This document shows positions 44,897 through 54,718 of a stretch of DNA of 64,000 bases, piece after piece (the stretch's first letter is position 1; every line of letters begins with the position of its first letter). The stretch comes from Gemmataceae bacterium (GTDB lineage: Bacteria > Planctomycetota > Planctomycetia > Gemmatales > Gemmataceae). Location: positions 59,365 through 123,364 of the forward strand of contig SIAJ01000006.1 in assembly GCA_009691845.1 (NCBI GenBank), read 5' to 3'. A program made the position numbers and the translations under genes. Below the pieces are notes generated by a model that had not been told where the DNA came from, did not search any database, and saw only the letters and a program-made list of their open reading frames with translations.

Positions 44897-45997
44897 ATGG
44901 CCAAGACACTCGCAGATGTGTTGGCAGCCGAAGACGATCTCGTTGTTTGCAATGGGCTCTACTCGCTGTTGCTCACGCGCTACGGCAAGCTCTTCAATCC
45001 CGCCACGTTGCCCGTTGAACATCGCACGGTCTTCAGCGTTTGGCACACCAACATGATGATTGGCAATGGAGGCTTCCACGCCTTCTTCAATGCCGAGATG
45101 CCCGGCGATCCGGATTACACCCATATGCTGGCCGGGTACAAAGCCATCGGCTGCGGGCCGGCATGCGCCGCGCTCAATCGCGTCTTCGATGCATTTCCAG
45201 ATCGTGTTCCGTCCGACGATCCGGTCGAACGATTGAGAGTCTTTGTGCATGGCAATAATGAGGTGGACGGTGCGCTCAATCGCGATTTCCTGGAAACTGC
45301 GGACGCGTTGACTACGGCAGTGGCCGCGTACATTCGCAAACATGCCGCGGCGCTCGCGGATGTGGAGAAGCCAGGGACCGGCTACGCAATCGCGGTCCCG
45401 AGACGTGCGCTCAAAGCGGCGGTGTCGGTGCCGGTTGTTGGGCGACTCGACCCGGTCGCGACCGGCTTGCCACGGCTACCGCGCTGGGCGAGAGCAGCGT
45501 TCTACGCGCATTGCGCTCATTTGGTCTTCTCCGACTGGGACGAAGCCTGGCCCGAATCGCCGCCCATGTATCGCGAGGGAATCGAGCAGGCGATCATCCT
45601 GGCCCAACTTTGTGCCGCGCAAGGCCGAGCAGTCGGCGATCTGAAAGCAGCCAGCCAGCAGGCGATTTATGCAGCCCAAGCCGCGGCCGCGACGGATGCC
45701 AAGGCCCGCATGGGGGGACCGCCTCCCGCTGACCCAGTCGCTGCCACCAACATCGCGATTTCAGCCGCCACCGCTCTGGACTTTATCTCCGGCGACGAGG
45801 AAGCAGACTTCGGTTTTGCCAAGGCGGCAATCGACGCGTCCGGTCGCGCCGACTTGATGGAGCAAGTGCAAGACGATTTTCAGAAACTAAAAAAACTCGC
45901 CCGTGAAGGAGGCTGGACCGAAAAAACGCCTGTGCCGCCGGAAGTATTTCAATCCGATTTTGATGCACGAGGCAAGTCGTGGTGGAAACGCTGGTGA
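44897..45997 (+). CDS. DUF4375-domain protein
   Basis: A 366-residue soluble protein. The first 140 or so residues match the DUF4375 pattern: a LYSLLLTRYGKLFN helix, then NMMIGNGGFHAFFNAEMPGD (the conserved N-GGF region), and FDAFPDRVPSDDPVERL. The remaining 220 residues are alanine-rich and helical with no recognised domain. Function unknown. GAGAG precedes the ATG. Its stop is nine bases before the start of the next gene, so the two are probably in one transcript. Confidence 0.75.
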   Translation: MAKTLADVLAAEDDLVVCNGLYSLLLTRYGKLFNPATLPVEHRTVFSVWHTNMMIGNGGFHAFFNAEMPGDPDYTHMLAGYKAIGCGPACAALNRVFDAFPDRVPSDDPVERLRVFVHGNNEVDGALNRDFLETADALTTAVAAYIRKHAAALADVEKPGTGYAIAVPRRALKAAVSVPVVGRLDPVATGLPRLPRWARAAFYAHCAHLVFSDWDEAWPESPPMYREGIEQAIILAQLCAAQGRAVGDLKAASQQAIYAAQAAAATDAKARMGGPPPADPVAATNIAISAATALDFISGDEEADFGFAKAAIDASGRADLMEQVQDDFQKLKKLAREGGWTEKTPVPPEVFQSDFDARGKSWWKRW

Positions 45998-46005
45998 GAA
46001 ACTTA

Positions 46006-47355
46006 ATGAGATGGACGGCTATCGGCCTAATCTTGCTTTCCACTGCCGGTGCTGCAGAAAAGCCACGACTGCTGGTCCTCACGGACATCGGAGGCGATCC
46101 GGACGATCAGCAATCGCTGATTCGGCTGCTGGTTCACGCCAACGAATTCGAGATCGAGGGGCTCATCGCCAGCGCGGCGGGTACGCCAGGCGAACTCAAG
46201 AAAGAAGCCGTCATGCCCGAACTGATCCGCGCGATTGTGGAGGCCTACGGCAAGGTGCAGCCGAATTTGCAGAAGCACCATCCGGACTTTCCGGAGGCGA
46301 AGAAGTTGCTTGGCCGCATCAAGGTTGGCAATCCCGAGCGAGGCAGAGAAAGTCTCGGGGCAGACAAAGATACCGAAGGCTCGCTGCATATCATCGCGTG
46401 CGTCGATCGCTCGAATGACCGACCACTGAACGTTGTGATTTGGGGCGGCTCCACAGAACTGGCCCAGGCTCTCTGGAAAGTCCGGAACGACCGCAAACCG
46501 GAAGAACTGCGAGCGTTTCTCAAGAAAATCCGGGTTTACGACATCAGCCATCAAGATAACACGGGCCCGTGGATCAACGAAGAATTTCCCGATCTGTTAT
46601 ACGTTCTGAGCAAGGCCCCCAAGGGAAAGGACAAACGAGACGGAGGCTATCGCGGCATGTACCTGGGAGGCGATGAATCTCTGACCAGTCGCGCCTGGGT
46701 GGATCGCCACGTCCGGAAAGAGCGTGGGCCGCTCGGTGCCCTTTATCCCACGGCCACATGGACTGCACCCAATCCACACAGCACGCTCAAGGAAGGAGAC
46801 ACGCCCTCCTGGCTTTATTTTCTTCCGGTCGGTCTGAGTGCCGCCCAGCATCCCGAGTGGGGCTGCTGGGGTGGACGTTTCCGAAATGAGGCGAAAGGTC
46901 TGTACGTCGATGCCGCAGACACAGCGAATCAAGTCACGAATGCTCGCTCGACCGTTTCCCGCTGGCGGCCCGCCTACCAAAACGAATTCCAGGCCCGCAT
47001 GGACTGGTGCGTGAAGGGAGTGAGGGAAGCCAATCATCCGCCCGTTGCTGTGTTGAACAAAGACTTGAGCCAGGATGCGCTTCAAGTAGCGGCGAAGCCA
47101 GGAGAAACCGTTACACTGTCCGCATCAGGGTCGAGCGATCCCGACAACAATGCACTTTCATACCGCTGGTTCGTTTATCGCGAACCCGGAACGTACGAAG
47201 GGGAGGTGAAGATCGAGAATGCGGACAAGATTGAGGCGAAGATCAGCTTGCCTGCGGACGCGAAAGAAAAATCGATCCACGTCATTCTTGAAGTGAGCGA
47301 CGACGGCTCGCCAAAACTGACACGCTATCGGCGGGCGATTCTTTCGGCTCGCTGA
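46006..47355 (+). CDS. Sde182-like exported nucleoside-hydrolase-fold protein (DUF1593)
   Basis: A 449-residue exported protein. The start at 46006 directly precedes a signal peptide (RWTAIGLILLSTAGAA), with GGTGAG upstream; a longer GTG frame from 45979 overlaps the previous gene. The mature N-terminal domain opens LLVLTDIGGDPDDQQSLIRL, the aspartate-rich metal site of nucleoside-hydrolase-like DUF1593 proteins. The C-terminal 90 residues (VTLSASGSSDPDNNALSYRW) form an Ig-like, Sde182 C-terminal domain. Related proteins are linked to polysaccharide degradation. The gene is convergent with its right neighbour, with no base between the two stop codons. Confidence 0.85.
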   Translation: MRWTAIGLILLSTAGAAEKPRLLVLTDIGGDPDDQQSLIRLLVHANEFEIEGLIASAAGTPGELKKEAVMPELIRAIVEAYGKVQPNLQKHHPDFPEAKKLLGRIKVGNPERGRESLGADKDTEGSLHIIACVDRSNDRPLNVVIWGGSTELAQALWKVRNDRKPEELRAFLKKIRVYDISHQDNTGPWINEEFPDLLYVLSKAPKGKDKRDGGYRGMYLGGDESLTSRAWVDRHVRKERGPLGALYPTATWTAPNPHSTLKEGDTPSWLYFLPVGLSAAQHPEWGCWGGRFRNEAKGLYVDAADTANQVTNARSTVSRWRPAYQNEFQARMDWCVKGVREANHPPVAVLNKDLSQDALQVAAKPGETVTLSASGSSDPDNNALSYRWFVYREPGTYEGEVKIENADKIEAKISLPADAKEKSIHVILEVSDDGSPKLTRYRRAILSAR

Positions 47356-47985
47356 TTACCTCTTCTTGCCTTCCGCCAGCATGATCCGAACGTAAACCTT
47401 GCTCTCGGCTCGGGCGTACATTCGATTACCTTCGAAGGCCAACTCGGTCACGCGGCCCGGTGGTGCGGTGAACACACCATTCAGCCGACCGGTTGGATCG
47501 AAGGACTGGATGCCCAGGCTCGTTGCGACATAGGTGCGATTCGATCCGTCCATGGTCATGGCGCTGGGATCGGCCTTGTATAGTTCAGGTGGCGTAATCT
47601 TCTTCCGGCGATCGTCACCAAGAACTTTCAGACGTGCATAACGATCCCCAGGACCCAGTGTGCCGTCTTTCTCGATGCGGAAGGCCCAGACATGGCGATC
47701 AGTGGCATCGGCAATCAAGAGTGTTGATCCACCGAGTGCGACCGTGCAAGCCGTTGGCTCTGCGAGCGAATGCTTGATCGGTTCGCCCGGATTGTTCATC
47801 ACGCGATCGAGGATCAACAGGCGATTCTTCGCGTCAACACGATAGCCGCCTGGCTCGCTCTTTGGCATCTCGCCATCGTGCACTCTCCAGCCTTCGCCCG
47901 GCTTGATGATCTCGCTCAACGGCATGTCCTGAGCGCAGGCAATACCGCCGATGAGCAAGAGCGTAGCAATCGATAAGTATTTCAT
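47356..47985 (-). CDS. Exported NHL/SMP-30-like propeller protein
   Basis: A 209-residue exported protein. The start at 47985 begins a signal peptide (KYLSIATLLLIGGIACA); an upstream in-frame extension lacks one. The repeats (KNRLLILDRVMNNPGE, STLLIADATDRHVWAFRIEKDG, NRTYVATSLGIQSFDPTGRL) resemble NHL/SMP-30 blades, but there are too few for a closed propeller, so it may be a short or partial member. It follows an esterase gene on the same strand by 14 bases. Function unknown. Confidence 0.7.
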   Translation of the reverse strand: MKYLSIATLLLIGGIACAQDMPLSEIIKPGEGWRVHDGEMPKSEPGGYRVDAKNRLLILDRVMNNPGEPIKHSLAEPTACTVALGGSTLLIADATDRHVWAFRIEKDGTLGPGDRYARLKVLGDDRRKKITPPELYKADPSAMTMDGSNRTYVATSLGIQSFDPTGRLNGVFTAPPGRVTELAFEGNRMYARAESKVYVRIMLAEGKKR

Positions 47986-47999
47986 GATGCGTCTTGGGG

Positions 48000-48866
48000 T
48001 TACTGAGCGGGAGGGGTATCTTTCCACAACCAACGCAGGGCCTCGGGCATTGTCGCCCCACCTTGCTTGCCATTGTGACCGCCATCACCGAACTCGAAGC
48101 GGTAATCGTACTTCATGAATTTCAGTGATGCGGCCATTTGCAGATTCGCCAGGGGCCACGAGCCGTGCAGGTTGTCCAGGTCGTTCGAGCCCTCTTGCAG
48201 CCAGGTGCGAATCGGCTTGCGTTCCGTCTTGCGAATCATGCCAGGGATAATGTCGCCACCCTGGATGTTCGTGAAACTGCCGACATGGCTGAGCACTTTC
48301 GAGAACAGGTCCGGCCGTTCCCATGCCGCTACAAAAGCACAAATGCCGCCAGAACTGATGCCGCCAATGCCACGTCCTGCTGCGTCCGTGCGAAGTTTGT
48401 AGTCCTTGCTGACCGCGGGAAGAATTTCTTTCTCCAGAAAAGTGGCATACTGCGGCGAAACCGTGTCGTACTCGAACGAACGGTTCGACCGGCCTTGTCC
48501 CTTGCCCTGAGCAGGGACATTGCCGGGGTTGATGAAGATGCCAATGATGACTGGCACTTCTTTACGATGGATCAGATTGTCGAGCACCACAGGCACACGG
48601 AATCCTCCGGTCGGATTCTGATAGCCGTTGCCATCCTGAAAGACCATCACGCAGGCAGGAGTTTTGCCGTCGTACTGTGCCGGCACATAGAGCCAGTAAT
48701 CGCGTTCCGTGCCTGGGAAGACTTTGCCGCTCCACTTGTGTGCGGTGATGATTCCTTGGGGAACGCCCACTTGTTTTTCCGAGTCGGGGCCAAGTTTGTA
48801 GTCGTCCGCTGCAAATGCCGAGACGGCGAGGCTAAATGCAATGGATGTGAGCAGAAGGGATCGCAT
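48000..48866 (-). CDS. Exported esterase of the enterochelin-esterase type
   Basis: A 288-residue alpha/beta-hydrolase with a signal peptide ([18 protein letters not shown]). The nucleophile elbow is GISSGG (S171), with a plausible aspartate at D229 (GSNDLDN) and histidine H264 (GDGGHNGK). It resembles the enterochelin esterase/feruloyl esterase D group, which cleave ester bonds in siderophores or plant-type polysaccharides. Here it is probably a periplasmic or secreted carbohydrate esterase. It is co-oriented with the small propeller gene 14 bases downstream, suggesting joint expression. Confidence 0.85.
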   Translation of the reverse strand: MRSLLLTSIAFSLAVSAFAADDYKLGPDSEKQVGVPQGIITAHKWSGKVFPGTERDYWLYVPAQYDGKTPACVMVFQDGNGYQNPTGGFRVPVVLDNLIHRKEVPVIIGIFINPGNVPAQGKGQGRSNRSFEYDTVSPQYATFLEKEILPAVSKDYKLRTDAAGRGIGGISSGGICAFVAAWERPDLFSKVLSHVGSFTNIQGGDIIPGMIRKTERKPIRTWLQEGSNDLDNLHGSWPLANLQMAASLKFMKYDYRFEFGDGGHNGKQGGATMPEALRWLWKDTPPAQ

Positions 48867-48991
48867 AGTTGAGTCGAGTTTGGGAGGCTTCGTGGAGATT
48901 GAGATTAGGGGATCGCCCGTGGTGAGGCAACCAAGAGGGAGGGCACCTGGCTAAACCGTGTCCTGGCGTTGCTCGGTGGAATGGTCGGACC

Positions 48992-51427
48992 TCAGTGGTT
49001 GAACAGAAACTCCTGACTGACTAGCAGGGCCCACATTAGATCCTCCGCTGCTTCGGCGCGGTCGCTCCCAGCGTGAAGCAGACCCGTGCCACGCTGCCGT
49101 TCACGCTCCGTCGGCAGCCGGCTCAGAACGGTCAGGTATAGTTCTTCGACCAGACGGTCGTCAGTCGTCTTGGCATTTAGCAGGCGCTGCAACGTGCCAT
49201 CCTTGTCACGGAGTTTGCGGCCGATGGTCTCGCCGTTCAGGAGGTGCAGAATCTGCGGCAAAGTTATTTCTTGCGAACGGATGCACTCGCAAGCGCTCAT
49301 CCGCTGTTCGGGACGTCCGAACATCGTCAGAAAGCGCGAGCCCGTGTAGCTGAACGGTATCTGTATCGATCGTGCCCCCGGCGGTGCCACGCGTTGTTCC
49401 TCGTCCACGCCCGTGACCTGACTGATGGAATCGAGCAGTTGCTCGGCCGACAGTCGCCGCAGGCGGGCATGCGAAAAGTTCATTTGCTCGCGCGCGTTCA
49501 AGGCGTTGGGTATGGAACTCGTCTGATATGCACGCGAGTTCAGGATCGTTCGCGTCAGATGCTTGAAGTCGTACTTGTGAGCGATGAAGTCGGCGGCGAG
49601 TTCCGCGAGCAGAGGTTCGTTGACCGGCGGATTACTGAAACGCATGTCATCAACCGGCTCAACAATGCCCCGGCCCAACAGCTTGCCCCAGACGCGATTC
49701 GCGATGGCCCTCGCAACCTGCGTTTTCGCCGCTTCGAACAGCCAGTCGGCCAGCACTTCCCGGCGATCCTGCTGAACGGGGACCTCGATGGACTTGCCGT
49801 CCAGCAAGCGGAGTGTCGTCTTCTTGCCTTGCTCCCACGGCAAGTAACGCTCCGGCGGCACGAACGAGTGAATCTCCCGGCCGCCCGGATCTCCGGCCCC
49901 TTCCTTCGTGCTGAGGTCGGTGAAGAATGTCTGCAACGACTGATAGTCGGCCTGCTTCCAGATGTCGAACGGATGGTCGTGGCACTGGGCGCATTCCAGG
50001 CGAACACCGAGGAAGAGTTGCGGCACGACTTCCGCGCGTGGCAATCGATTGACGCTGAACGTAATCGCCGGGTTCTGGAGTGAACCCCCCTTACTGGCCA
50101 GCAAGGACTTGACGAACCGATCGTAAGGCACGTTTTCGTTGATCGAACGGCTCAGCCAATTGTAAAGCGTCATGACCCCCTTGCGCCCGGCAGAATCGCC
50201 GGTTGCGGTCGTCCCCGAAAGTTCGAGCCAGTAGGCCGCCCAGACGTCGCCGAACGCTTCCTGTTCAAGTAGCTCGTCGATTTTTCGTTCGCGCTTGTCC
50301 GAACGGAGGTCGGCCCAAAAGGCGTGCACTTCGGCTGGCGTCGGCGGCAAACCGGTGACATCGAGCGACACACGTCGCAGAAACTCCACATCGCTTGCCA
50401 ATGCCGAAGGTAAGATCTGAATCGCCTTCAACTTGGCATGAACGTGTCGGTCGACGAAATTGTTGACGGGTTGCTCGGTCCAGCGGAAATCCGGCGAATG
50501 ACGAATGACCAGGAACCGGCTCAGCGCCATCTGGCCCAGAAAGCGTACGAGAATGGCCGCCTCGCCTTCGCGCTTACCGACGACGAGTCCGTCGGGGCCG
50601 ACCTCGACAATTCCTTCGGCCGATAGTTCGAAAATCGCCCGATCGGTGACATCGCGGCTCGTGCCATCGGCGTAATGAGCAATGACTGCCAATTGCTGTT
50701 TCATGTGCATCTTCGGCATCAAGCGAAAGACCGGCAGCACCTCGATCTTTTGCAATCGCACTGCCTTGCCGACGTCGGCGTTCGCGCCCTCGGTCACCCA
50801 TTGTCGAATCACCTCATAGGCATCGGATCCTTTCTCAAAGCGCTTGCCGCCGCGATGTGGATCTAGCTCTGTCGGTTTCAACAATATCTGACTCTGTTCT
50901 GGATCCTTCAGATCGAGACGCTTGCGGAGTGCCGCATGGTCGGCGGCCGGGTCGTAGCCACGCAGGCTGAGTTTGAACCCGCCCTTTCCCGATGCATGAC
51001 CATGACAGGCTCCGGCGTTGCACCCTGCCTTTCCGAGGACCCCCATCACTTCGTTGACGAAACTGACGGGAGCCGATTTGTTCGGTTCGGTAACGATGAC
51101 CGTCGTTTCCGTCGTGCGGCCGAAGCCAGTAATCCGCACTTTGGTCGTCCCCGCCTGTCGAGACCGGATGATTCCCGAGGGCTCGACACGAACGATCGCG
51201 GGATCGAGAGGCTCGATTGTGACGGTTCGCGTGACATCATGGAGATAGCCATCAACGGCGAGCGCGGTCACGAGCAATTGCTGACGCGCACGTGGGAGGG
51301 TCAGGCGAATTTCGGGTTGCTCCACGGAGAGTTTCTGCACGGACGAAGGTAGCAGTTCATCGGCAGCTCGACTGTCGAAGCAAGCGAGGGCGAGAACGAA
51401 AATGGCCAGCCGTTTTGAATCTCTCAT
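48992..51427 (-). CDS. DUF1549/DUF1553 protein with Ig-like N-terminal domain
   Basis: An 811-residue paralogue of the protein at 29054. The start at 51427 precedes the signal peptide (RLAIFVLALACFDSRA) and overlaps the stop of the upstream gene as ATGA. The order is BIG2-like domain, C-x4-CH motif (CNAGACHGHASG), DUF1549 block (LDVTGLPPTPAEVHAFWADL), CAQCH motif (ECAQCHDHPFDIW) and DUF1553 block ending LSRLPTERERQRGTG. It should act outside the cytoplasm; haem binding is plausible at CAQCH. It is the last gene of a leftward operon with a PPC protein and a DUF1501 protein, the canonical planctomycete partner. Confidence 0.9.
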   Translation of the reverse strand: MRDSKRLAIFVLALACFDSRAADELLPSSVQKLSVEQPEIRLTLPRARQQLLVTALAVDGYLHDVTRTVTIEPLDPAIVRVEPSGIIRSRQAGTTKVRITGFGRTTETTVIVTEPNKSAPVSFVNEVMGVLGKAGCNAGACHGHASGKGGFKLSLRGYDPAADHAALRKRLDLKDPEQSQILLKPTELDPHRGGKRFEKGSDAYEVIRQWVTEGANADVGKAVRLQKIEVLPVFRLMPKMHMKQQLAVIAHYADGTSRDVTDRAIFELSAEGIVEVGPDGLVVGKREGEAAILVRFLGQMALSRFLVIRHSPDFRWTEQPVNNFVDRHVHAKLKAIQILPSALASDVEFLRRVSLDVTGLPPTPAEVHAFWADLRSDKRERKIDELLEQEAFGDVWAAYWLELSGTTATGDSAGRKGVMTLYNWLSRSINENVPYDRFVKSLLASKGGSLQNPAITFSVNRLPRAEVVPQLFLGVRLECAQCHDHPFDIWKQADYQSLQTFFTDLSTKEGAGDPGGREIHSFVPPERYLPWEQGKKTTLRLLDGKSIEVPVQQDRREVLADWLFEAAKTQVARAIANRVWGKLLGRGIVEPVDDMRFSNPPVNEPLLAELAADFIAHKYDFKHLTRTILNSRAYQTSSIPNALNAREQMNFSHARLRRLSAEQLLDSISQVTGVDEEQRVAPPGARSIQIPFSYTGSRFLTMFGRPEQRMSACECIRSQEITLPQILHLLNGETIGRKLRDKDGTLQRLLNAKTTDDRLVEELYLTVLSRLPTERERQRGTGLLHAGSDRAEAAEDLMWALLVSQEFLFNH

Positions 51428-53184
51428 CGCTTCGCCTCCTTCGACGCGGGACGAGTGGTTACGCACGTCACTTTCTGCACTCGCCAGTTCCACGGCAAAT
51501 TGGTCATTTGCGGATCGGACAAATGGAGGCGGCGCTCCGCGATCCGTCGGAAGGTCGTGCCGTCGGGTCGGGTTCCTTCGCCAACGACGATGATCTCAAA
51601 AAGTTCTTTCGGAGCTTCGGCCGAAGCGATCACGAGCAATTCAGCCTCTGTGTTGCCTGCGGGAATCACAAGGGGTTTCACGCTGACGCCCTTCGGCACG
51701 TTGACCGCCGTGACGCGAATCGGACCGGCGTAATCGCGCATCGGGCCGTTGTAGTGCGGTTCGTCTTCTTTCGTCCGGCGCACCGACAACCGCAGCTTGG
51801 CTTCCTGACCGGGCGTTAGCGCCAAAGTGTCGGAACGATCGAGGCGATGCCAGCCATCGTCCTCCTGGTTCGTCGGATTCTGCTTGCGACCGAGATAGAG
51901 ATGAAAGTCCGGACCGCCGCGCTCGATGGTCAGGCGGTAGCCGAACTCGCCTCCGCCACGACTCGTCGTGTCTCGAAGTGCGACGACGACTTCGCGAACT
52001 CCGGCGGGTACCTCAAAGTCGAGTGCGGGGTCCGGCAGGCCGCGACCGACTTCATCGTCGTTCTTCGCCAGCAACTTCTTGCCGACCGGGTCGTAGGCCA
52101 TCAGATATCCGTCGAGAGCGGAACCGAGATGGTAGGCGGACGCACGAAGGCGCACCTTCTCGCCGGGTGTCACGGCGAGCCGATAGCGGTCTTCCTCGCC
52201 GGGCTGAGAAATCCGACCATTGACCGTGATCGGCCACTCGAGACGTTGCGGTTCCGAACGCTTTTCCTCCTCTATCGTTTCCGGCAGGTCGCCGGCCGCA
52301 AGCGTCCAGGGTAACGAGCCGGGATGATCCGGCAGCGGCAGCCGCCAGTGATCGCTGAATGCATCGTCGGGCACCTTTGCCTTCAGAATCGACGCTTTTC
52401 CGTCGCGGTTCACGACCGTGAACGACACGGTTTCCCCTTTTCGACCGCCCAGCGGGAAAACGGAGCGTGCGTAATCGAAAGCACCGATCTTCACCGTGTA
52501 ATAGTTGTTCCAGCCGCCGCCGCCGGTGGAACGCATCTCCAGAATCTGCTCGCCCTGCTTGGCGAACGTGTGGTCGAGCCGTTCGTCCCGTTGCAATGTC
52601 GGCGTATCGTGCGCAGTGGCCAATGTGCGACCGCTGCCATCTCGGAGCCAGAGTAACGGATCCGGCGTGAGGCCGACTCGCCAGGTTTCGGTCGCCAGCA
52701 TCAATCGCTGGCCGGCCTGTGCAGTGAATCGAAAAGCATCGATGTCGCGTTCGAGCCGATTGCCGACGATGACGCAGGGAATCGGAATTGGCTGCACCGC
52801 GTCGAGATCGAGTTTGCCGACTCGATAGCGGCCGTTCGGTTCCTTGACGCGAATCACGGGCACTTCGACGACCGTCACGAGCCGCAAATTGGAGATGCCG
52901 TCTGCAGTCCGGACACGGGCGGGATAGACCCCCGTTGCGACATCTGCGGCAGGTTTGATCCGAAAGCTTGCTGCTTCATTGCCATTACTGCCGCCATGAA
53001 CCTCGGCCTTGAACGGGAGGATCAACTCGGATTCCTTGGTGAAGCCTACGCCGAATACTCTCACTTCGTTGTCGACGCCGCGCTGAAACGTGGGTGGATT
53101 CAGTTCGCGGAGGCCCGGCGGTTCGGCATCAACCGGAGCCGACCAGACGAGTACCAAAACGAGAAAGAATCGCATGGGAATCAT
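51424..53184 (-). CDS. Exported PPC-domain protein
   Basis: A 586-residue exported protein. ATG at 53184 is used because GAGG lies six bases upstream; an in-frame ATG at 53175 and a TTG at 53199 are alternatives. After the signal peptide an IPT-like start (LRELNPPTFQRGVDNEVRVF) is followed by two pre-peptidase C-terminal (PPC) type beta-domains, around residues 130-230 (DIDAFRFTAQAGQRLMLATE) and 330-450 (EEDRYRLAVTPGEKVRLRA). No catalytic domain is visible. Such proteins recur with DUF1501/DUF1549 genes in planctomycetes. It starts seven bases after the DUF1501 stop and overlaps the next gene as ATGA. Confidence 0.82.
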   Translation of the reverse strand: MIPMRFFLVLVLVWSAPVDAEPPGLRELNPPTFQRGVDNEVRVFGVGFTKESELILPFKAEVHGGSNGNEAASFRIKPAADVATGVYPARVRTADGISNLRLVTVVEVPVIRVKEPNGRYRVGKLDLDAVQPIPIPCVIVGNRLERDIDAFRFTAQAGQRLMLATETWRVGLTPDPLLWLRDGSGRTLATAHDTPTLQRDERLDHTFAKQGEQILEMRSTGGGGWNNYYTVKIGAFDYARSVFPLGGRKGETVSFTVVNRDGKASILKAKVPDDAFSDHWRLPLPDHPGSLPWTLAAGDLPETIEEEKRSEPQRLEWPITVNGRISQPGEEDRYRLAVTPGEKVRLRASAYHLGSALDGYLMAYDPVGKKLLAKNDDEVGRGLPDPALDFEVPAGVREVVVALRDTTSRGGGEFGYRLTIERGGPDFHLYLGRKQNPTNQEDDGWHRLDRSDTLALTPGQEAKLRLSVRRTKEDEPHYNGPMRDYAGPIRVTAVNVPKGVSVKPLVIPAGNTEAELLVIASAEAPKELFEIIVVGEGTRPDGTTFRRIAERRLHLSDPQMTNLPWNWRVQKVTCVTTRPASKEAKR

Positions 53185-53191
53185 GAGGGCC

Positions 53192-54490
53192 TCACTCAAT
53201 CAGTTCGCTGACAAACCGCCCTTCGCGGACGATCTGGATGTCCCGCCCGCTTGTTGTTGGCAAGAACTTCACGGGATCAATTCCGAGCAACACGTAGATG
53301 GAATGAACCAGTTCCTCGGGTGTGACTGGCCGATCTTTCACGAATGCGCCCTCCTTATCCGAGCTGCCGATCACTCGGCCGCCCTTCACTCCGCCGCCGG
53401 CCAGCAGCACCGAGAACGCGTTTGGCCAGTGATCGCGGCCCTGCGTGGCGTTGATCTTCGGCGTACGACCGAACTCGCCGAGGACGACAATTAGCGTCTC
53501 CTCCAACAGGCCGCGTACGTCCAAATCTTCCACCAGGGCAGCCAGCCCACGATCGACGGCTGGCAATCGCTGTTTCAGCTTCGGGAAGATGCCAGTGTGA
53601 TCGTCCCACTCGAAATCGCTCGCGGATACGAACGGCACTCCCGCCTCGATCAGCCGGCGAGCCAGCAATAGACGCTGACCAAATTGCGTTCGCCCATAGC
53701 GATCGCGAACGCGTGCATCTTCCAGGCCCAGATCGAACGCCGCTTGTGCCCGCGACGATGTCATCATCTCGTAAGCCTGAACCGTGAACCGGTCCACGGC
53801 GTCACGGGCATCTGTCGGATGGGCCGTGCGAAATTCTTCGTTCACCTGCTCGGCGAGTCGACGTCGGCGATCGAGTCGTGCCGATGTGAGCCCGTCGGAC
53901 AGCGACACGTCCTGCACCCGGAACTTGCCGTCGTTGGGATCGCCGGGAATCGAGAACGGGTTGAAGGCCGGTCCGAGATGACCTCCGCCGCGACCGTCCG
54001 GGATGGCAACGTAGTTCGGCAAGCCCGCGGCCCGCTTGGTTCGGCTGGCCTCGAAGCCCACAACCGCTCCGATCGCCGGGAAATTGTGACCGGGTCGGAA
54101 CGAATAGCCGGTGTTCATGTAGGCGACGCCCGGCTCATGTGCCCCGTCCCGATGCGTGACCGCACGCAGCACGGCCATCCGGCTCATCTGGGCGGCGAGC
54201 AACGGCATCGTCGCCGAGAACTGAATCCCCGGGATGTTGGTGGCCACGACGCCGAACTCGCCTCGAATCTCGGCAGCAGCTTCCGGCTTCGGATCGAAGG
54301 TCTCATGATGGCTCGGTCCGCCACCTAAAAAGACAAAGATGGTACTGCGGGCCTTCGCCGTATGGCCAGCGAAGGCAGTGCGCTGCAAGTAATCCGGCAA
54401 CATCAGCCCGATTGCGGCAAGGCCGCCAACCTGGAGAAAACTTCGCCGGGTAGGCTGCGTGTATTGGCCGCGGTCGCGTGCATGGTGCAT
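53192..54490 (-). CDS. Tat-exported DUF1501 protein
   Basis: A 432-residue protein. ATG at 54490 has GGGAG five bases upstream. The twin-arginine signal TRRSFLQVGGLAAIGL is followed by the alkaline-phosphatase-fold DUF1501 core: IFVFLGGGPSHHETFDPKPE, SDFEWDDHTGIF, LGEFGRTPKIN and DHWPNAFSVLLAGGG. These conserved D/H residues resemble metal-binding sites of sulfatase and phosphatase folds. DUF1501 proteins accompany DUF1549/DUF1553 in planctomycetes; a sulfatase-like or carbohydrate role has been proposed but not proven. It is the first gene of a three-gene leftward operon, divergent from the HzsA-related operon across about 230 bases. Confidence 0.9.
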   Translation of the reverse strand: MHHARDRGQYTQPTRRSFLQVGGLAAIGLMLPDYLQRTAFAGHTAKARSTIFVFLGGGPSHHETFDPKPEAAAEIRGEFGVVATNIPGIQFSATMPLLAAQMSRMAVLRAVTHRDGAHEPGVAYMNTGYSFRPGHNFPAIGAVVGFEASRTKRAAGLPNYVAIPDGRGGGHLGPAFNPFSIPGDPNDGKFRVQDVSLSDGLTSARLDRRRRLAEQVNEEFRTAHPTDARDAVDRFTVQAYEMMTSSRAQAAFDLGLEDARVRDRYGRTQFGQRLLLARRLIEAGVPFVSASDFEWDDHTGIFPKLKQRLPAVDRGLAALVEDLDVRGLLEETLIVVLGEFGRTPKINATQGRDHWPNAFSVLLAGGGVKGGRVIGSSDKEGAFVKDRPVTPEELVHSIYVLLGIDPVKFLPTTSGRDIQIVREGRFVSELIE

Positions 54491-54718
54491 GGAATCTCCC
54501 GATGGACGAACCGGCAGAAGATCACTGAGCATGTCGCATGGCGATGTACAGGTCAACAGCCAAGCTGAAAATCAAGAGTCACTCCGACCACCCGTTCAGA
54601 ATCCTCTGGCGAACTGGACTCTCGACGGGTAGGGTAGAGTGAGTGTGCCAGCCGAAGAACTTTCCGCCCCGGCCTGATCGACAACCCACCTGGGCTCACT
54701 TTTCGACGAGGTATTGCC

